A stretch of DNA of 64,000 nt from Siphonodentalium dalli (lineage: Eukaryota; Mollusca; Scaphopoda; Gadilida; Siphonodentaliidae). Location: NCBI GenBank assembly GCA_032622095.1, contig CP136067.1, forward strand, positions 38,793,549 through 38,857,548, given 5' to 3'. Positions 60,581 through 64,000 of this stretch are shown here, piece after piece; positions within the stretch are counted from its first letter, which is position 1, and every line of letters starts with the position of its first letter. Under the pieces are notes generated by a model that saw nothing but the letters and a program-made list of their open reading frames with translations, ran no database searches and was not told the DNA's origin. The translations under genes and the position numbers were made by a program.

Positions 60581-60599
60581 GATTGGTTGTTATAAATAG
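60581..60599 (+). promoter_or_regulatory. CCAAT and TATA boxes of the right 201-codon gene
   Basis: GATTGG (inverted CCAAT) at 60581-60586 and TATAAATAG at 60591-60599, 167 bp before the ATG. Confidence 0.55.
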
Positions 60600-60765
60600 T
60601 ATAATAAGAAATAAATACTTTTCCGAACGTCTTTAGAGTGTGAACGCTATGTACAGTATGAGCACCGATTGTATAACACTGGTGCTAATTTTGTGAGAAA
60701 CTCACGATCAATACCCTGTGTTGTAGTGGATTACCTCGAATAAACAGAGTGTTTCGTAAGGACTT

Positions 60766-61371
60766 ATGGAGGTAATTGATATGCTACCAGCAGAAATGCG
60801 TCAGAAAGTGTACAAAGCATTAGTTAACTCATCAACACTATGTGAAGAAATCAAGAATGAATTACAGCAAACTTTGTTTCGAAGGGAGGAGAAGCTAATA
60901 ATAAAGTTAATTTTGGAAGGACATTTTGTTGATGGTAGAGAGAGATTGGAATCTTTGTTGGAGAGAACAGAATTTGAAACAGATTTCTTACTAGATATTG
61001 TGGATCAACTGTTCTCTGACTGTTGGCTAATTAGAGGTATTGCTAAAAATAACGATATACGTGGGATTCGTGAACTCGTTGGAGATAACTTTGTTCGAAT
61101 TTCTGTTTACAAGGACGTGTTTTTCAATGAAAGAAGTCGGATATTCGAAGAAGAAACATCAATATGCGGTTACATCATTCTCCCAGAACCTTGTGAAATT
61201 TTCACGATTGAAAAGATGTTTAATGAACAACTAGTATTGGATTACATTGTAAACACAACTAAAACTATTTCAGAACTAGATAGTGAACTCATTTGGACCT
61301 TGGGAATAATCAGGAATTATGGTGATTATACACTGAAAACTAAAAAGCTTGGTTCTGAACCACATACCTAA
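60766..61371 (+). CDS. hypothetical 201-residue protein, right-arm copy
   Basis: Twin of the gene at 54706-55311, divergently transcribed away from the centre of the palindrome. ATG at 60766 directly follows 'gtttcgtaaggactt'. One codon differs (TTG here, TGG in the left copy, near residue 37). The two genes share promoter, 5' leader and polyadenylation signal. The product would be soluble and helical; function unknown. Confidence 0.75.
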   Translation: MEVIDMLPAEMRQKVYKALVNSSTLCEEIKNELQQTLFRREEKLIIKLILEGHFVDGRERLESLLERTEFETDFLLDIVDQLFSDCWLIRGIAKNNDIRGIRELVGDNFVRISVYKDVFFNERSRIFEEETSICGYIILPEPCEIFTIEKMFNEQLVLDYIVNTTKTISELDSELIWTLGIIRNYGDYTLKTKKLGSEPHT

Positions 61372-61508
61372 CTCAGTGATCACTGACGAGTACCACTTAC
61401 AACCGTAGGCGTCGCTTACCTGTGTTTGCTGAACATACTGCTACATACTAGAAATAGGTTACACAGAGCGAGTCAGCAAAACCTGTTCTGTGTGTTAAGT
61501 GATCAAAT

Positions 61509-61514
61509 AATAAA
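61509..61514 (+). promoter_or_regulatory. polyadenylation signal, right copy of the 201-codon gene
   Basis: AATAAA 138 bp after the stop codon. Confidence 0.45.
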
Positions 61515-62066
61515 GTATAATTTACCTCATTTCCTTCTTCTTTAGTCATGAATGTACCCCATGCGCTAAAAAATAGCTTACCGTTGGGGATATTGGCTGT
61601 GGTGATTTAACCATCGACTAGTTTATTAGAAGCTGTGTTTCGTATAGTGATGTATATGAACACTCCAAACAAAAGTATATACGATAATTGGTTACCAATT
61701 AAAAAGTTGAACAACAATAAAGAGTTCACGTATATGAAATGAACGTTTAAAAAATACATCTAGTAAATACCCACGTCCATATGCCATGTCTTTTCCAGAC
61801 CAATGTTTGATACCCACCTATATATACCGTTTTTGGGGAATGAAATGTGTCCCCATAATAGGTCTTTTGTGACATGAGACTGTCACATGGTCAATCGTTC
61901 TTCTGTATAACAGACGATATTTAGAGGATTTAAACTACATATACTTGGTGACAAGAATACAGAACCTCAGTTCCTACTTCTTTAGGCATAAAATCGCTTG
62001 TTATCCCATATCTATAAATAGCTTACCGTGTGGTTTATGAACAGAACAAAAGGTTTTGTAAGACTA

Positions 62067-62617
62067 TAGGTTCATAGAATTACACAGACAAAGACCCTGT
62101 GTTTCAGACAATAGATCCATAGAAATATACAGACAAATGGTCCCGTATTTAAGACAACAGATCCATAGAATTACACTGACAAAGGGTCCCAGAATTAAGA
62201 CAATAGATTCATAGAATTACACAGACAGAGGCCCCGTATTTCAGACAATAGGTCCATAGAAATACACAAAGGCTCCGTATTTCAGACAATAGATCCATAG
62301 AAATATACAGACGAAAGGTCCCGTATTTAAGACAACAGATCCATAGAATTACACTGACAAAGGGTCCCATAATTAAGACAATAGATCCATAGAATTACAC
62401 AGACAAAGGCCCCGTATTTCAGACAATATGTCCATAGAATTACAGACAAAGGCCCCGTGTTTCAGACAATAGGTCCATAGAATTACACAGACAAAGGCCC
62501 CTTATTTCAGACAATAGGTCCATAGAATTACACAGACAATAGATCCATAGAAATACGACAAAGGGCCCCAAAATTAAGACTATATGTTCATAGAGACAAA
62601 GGCCCCATAAAATGAGG
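62067..62617. repeat. minisatellite, unit about 55 bp, right arm
   Basis: Mirror of 53460-54010, reading 'tacacagacaaaggccccgt', 'atttcagacaataggtccat'. Confidence 0.9.
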
Positions 62618-63865
62618 CCGCAATATAGACTGTCTACCTGGATCTTAGTATGCTTAATCTACCCTCAATATTCTATAGACACGTAATCGATTAGAGAATG
62701 AACATCGCTCGGTTAGATTATATGTCCAAATAAGGCCATGGAGACCTATCATATTCCAAGTACATAACATTTATGCATAGTTTTAATATGTTATAATTTG
62801 AAAGGAAATTTGCCTTATATATAACAAATACGACTGCTTTAAACCAGATTTTGACATTCTAAATGATACAAATGCTTGCATATTAGTCAAAGTGAAGAGT
62901 GAGGGCGCATTTTTTAAAGTAAATAACACCGTATCATTAACAGAAACGAAACAATCGACCGCGGGTTACAATACTACGAGCGTCTGTTTTGATGGACACG
63001 CTGCATTATATTTAAATGAGGTGTACCTTTAAGGTATAATAGTCCGCTATTATAGGAAATGGGAGCCATTTATGAAGTGAATAACAATCAATACCTTCAT
63101 TTCCTACATGAGTACCTCGAATGAATACGTGACGTATAATTTGAAAGACCCAATGAATTAAATGAACTTTATATGGTTGATACGTCCAACCTGATATGTA
63201 ATGTATTATCTGATTATATAATTTCCGAAAGTGACGTGTGCCTTTAAGGCACGTGACCCAAATGTGGTCCAGCGTATGACGCATTTATGAAGTGAATAAC
63301 ACAACGATTACCTTCATTTCGTACAGGGTTACCTCGAATGAACACGCTACGTATAACTTACAAAACGATGGGACCTTCAGATAATTTTGAAAATAAAGAG
63401 CGTTTTATTAATGAATAATTAGGTTTAAATCACGGGTACCTTTAAGGTATGTGAACCAAATGTAGTGTATCGTCTGAATCATTTCTGGAGTAATGACAAA
63501 GCAAAACCCTACATTCATACATTGCTGCATCGAATTAACCTGCGTTTAAATTGAATACCATTTTGTTTAAATGAGCTTACTATGGTTGATATGTTCAACC
63601 ATATATGTAATGTGTTAACTTGTGCATCGAATGTACGCGTGACGTATAACTTTAAGGCTAATATGCTAAGAGATGTTGTCATTTAACGTCCATGGTGGCA
63701 ATTTCATATGAATGAAAGCATGCATATTGCTAAAATCAATATCAAAATTCAGACAATTTTGAAAATAAAGAGCGTTTTTTATTTATTATTTATAGTTCCA
63801 TTAGGTTTAAATGCTTAATTTTAAACATACTTTAGTAAACGATAGAGATTCAGACACTTTTTGAA

Positions 63866-63877
63866 AATAAAGAGCGT
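63866..63877 (+). promoter_or_regulatory. AATAAAGAGCGT motif, right arm
   Basis: Exact mirror of 52200-52211. Further copies lie at about 63764-63775 and 63392-63403. Confidence 0.55.
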
Positions 63878-64000
63878 TTATATCGATGGATACGCTGAAT
63901 TAGGTTAAAGTGACGTGTACCTTTAAGGTAAGTGTCCACAAGTATAATAGTACGCTATATGAACCATTTATGAAGTGAATAACAATCAATAACTCCATTC

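Larger units (their letters stand above)
58712..64000 (-). repeat. right arm of the giant inverted repeat, cut by the window end
   Basis: Reverse complement of 52077-57373. The last bases of the window still match, so the true arm is longer. It carries the same content in mirror order: GC-rich inner tip, AT-rich stretch, 320-bp units, 201-codon gene, 55-bp minisatellite and TACCTTTAAGGTA units. Confidence 0.97.

Noticed and set aside
50650-64000. Assignment of the palindrome to an endogenous herpesvirus-like element
   Set aside because: The layout is suggestive, but no polymerase, capsid, terminase or other hallmark gene is visible, so I left it as a hypothesis.
1-64000. tRNA and rRNA genes
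   Set aside because: I looked for A/B-box-like and cloverleaf patterns and conserved rRNA cores by eye and saw none; a dedicated scan could still find one.

Overview
The window looks like nuclear DNA of a mollusc, most likely a bivalve. It is AT-rich and gene-poor, with long introns, GT-AG splice signals, phase-1 secreted-protein exons and many interspersed repeats. The organism call rests on repeat style: TACATGTA-rich DNA, repeats holding 'agggccataactc' and 'cgtccgtccgtc', and DIRS, LINE and Penelope-like remnants. No species can be named.

Layout. 1-0.6 kb: a short leftward ORF whose stop codon lies inside an AATAAAGAGCGT signal. 1.4-1.8 kb: DNA saturated with one short word. 2.5-2.8 kb: a TATA box and a signal-peptide exon ending in phase 1. 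3.1-25.6 kb: mostly repeats and transposons. These are a 1.9-kb tandem array (3.1-5.1), a nearly full-length decayed CR1/Jockey-type LINE on the minus strand (5.7-11.5), a 190-bp-unit array (11.7-12.9), a decayed DIRS-like element on the minus strand (16.7-19.4), several repeat families including a Harbinger-like MITE caught beside an empty-site copy (19.7-24.0), and a Penelope fragment (25.4-25.65). 25.6-30.8 kb: exons of a small secreted D8C-domain (uromodulin/GP2/OIT3 type) protein, and a duplicated 0.46-kb block carrying a proline-rich mini-exon. 31-50.6 kb: no convincing genes; MITEs, foldbacks, minisatellites and short-word-saturated segments, including a 2.6-kb 46-bp-unit array.

52.1-64 kb: the dominant structure is a giant inverted repeat. 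Arms of at least 5.29 kb (52077-57373 and 58712-64000, cut by the window end) flank a 1.34-kb purine-rich spacer. The arms differ at only a few bases. Each carries one copy of an intronless 201-aa gene of unknown family with a CCAAT/TATA promoter and AATAAA signal, a 55-bp minisatellite, about 320-bp promoter-like repeats, and repeated AATAAAGAGCGT motifs. The same 12-mer at the left edge of the window hints at a shared, possibly virus-derived or mobile, origin. No polymerase, capsid or packaging gene is visible, so that origin is only a hypothesis.

Best gene model: exons 2690-2768, 25754-25822, 27326-27541, 28917-29087 and 29563-29693 on the plus strand join in one frame (all junctions phase 1) into a secreted protein of about 221 residues, AATAAA at 29774. 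The first intron would be 23 kb and holds most of the transposons. The mini-exon is duplicated downstream of the last exon with nearly identical introns but a strongly different coding core, which is the most unusual gene-level signal here.
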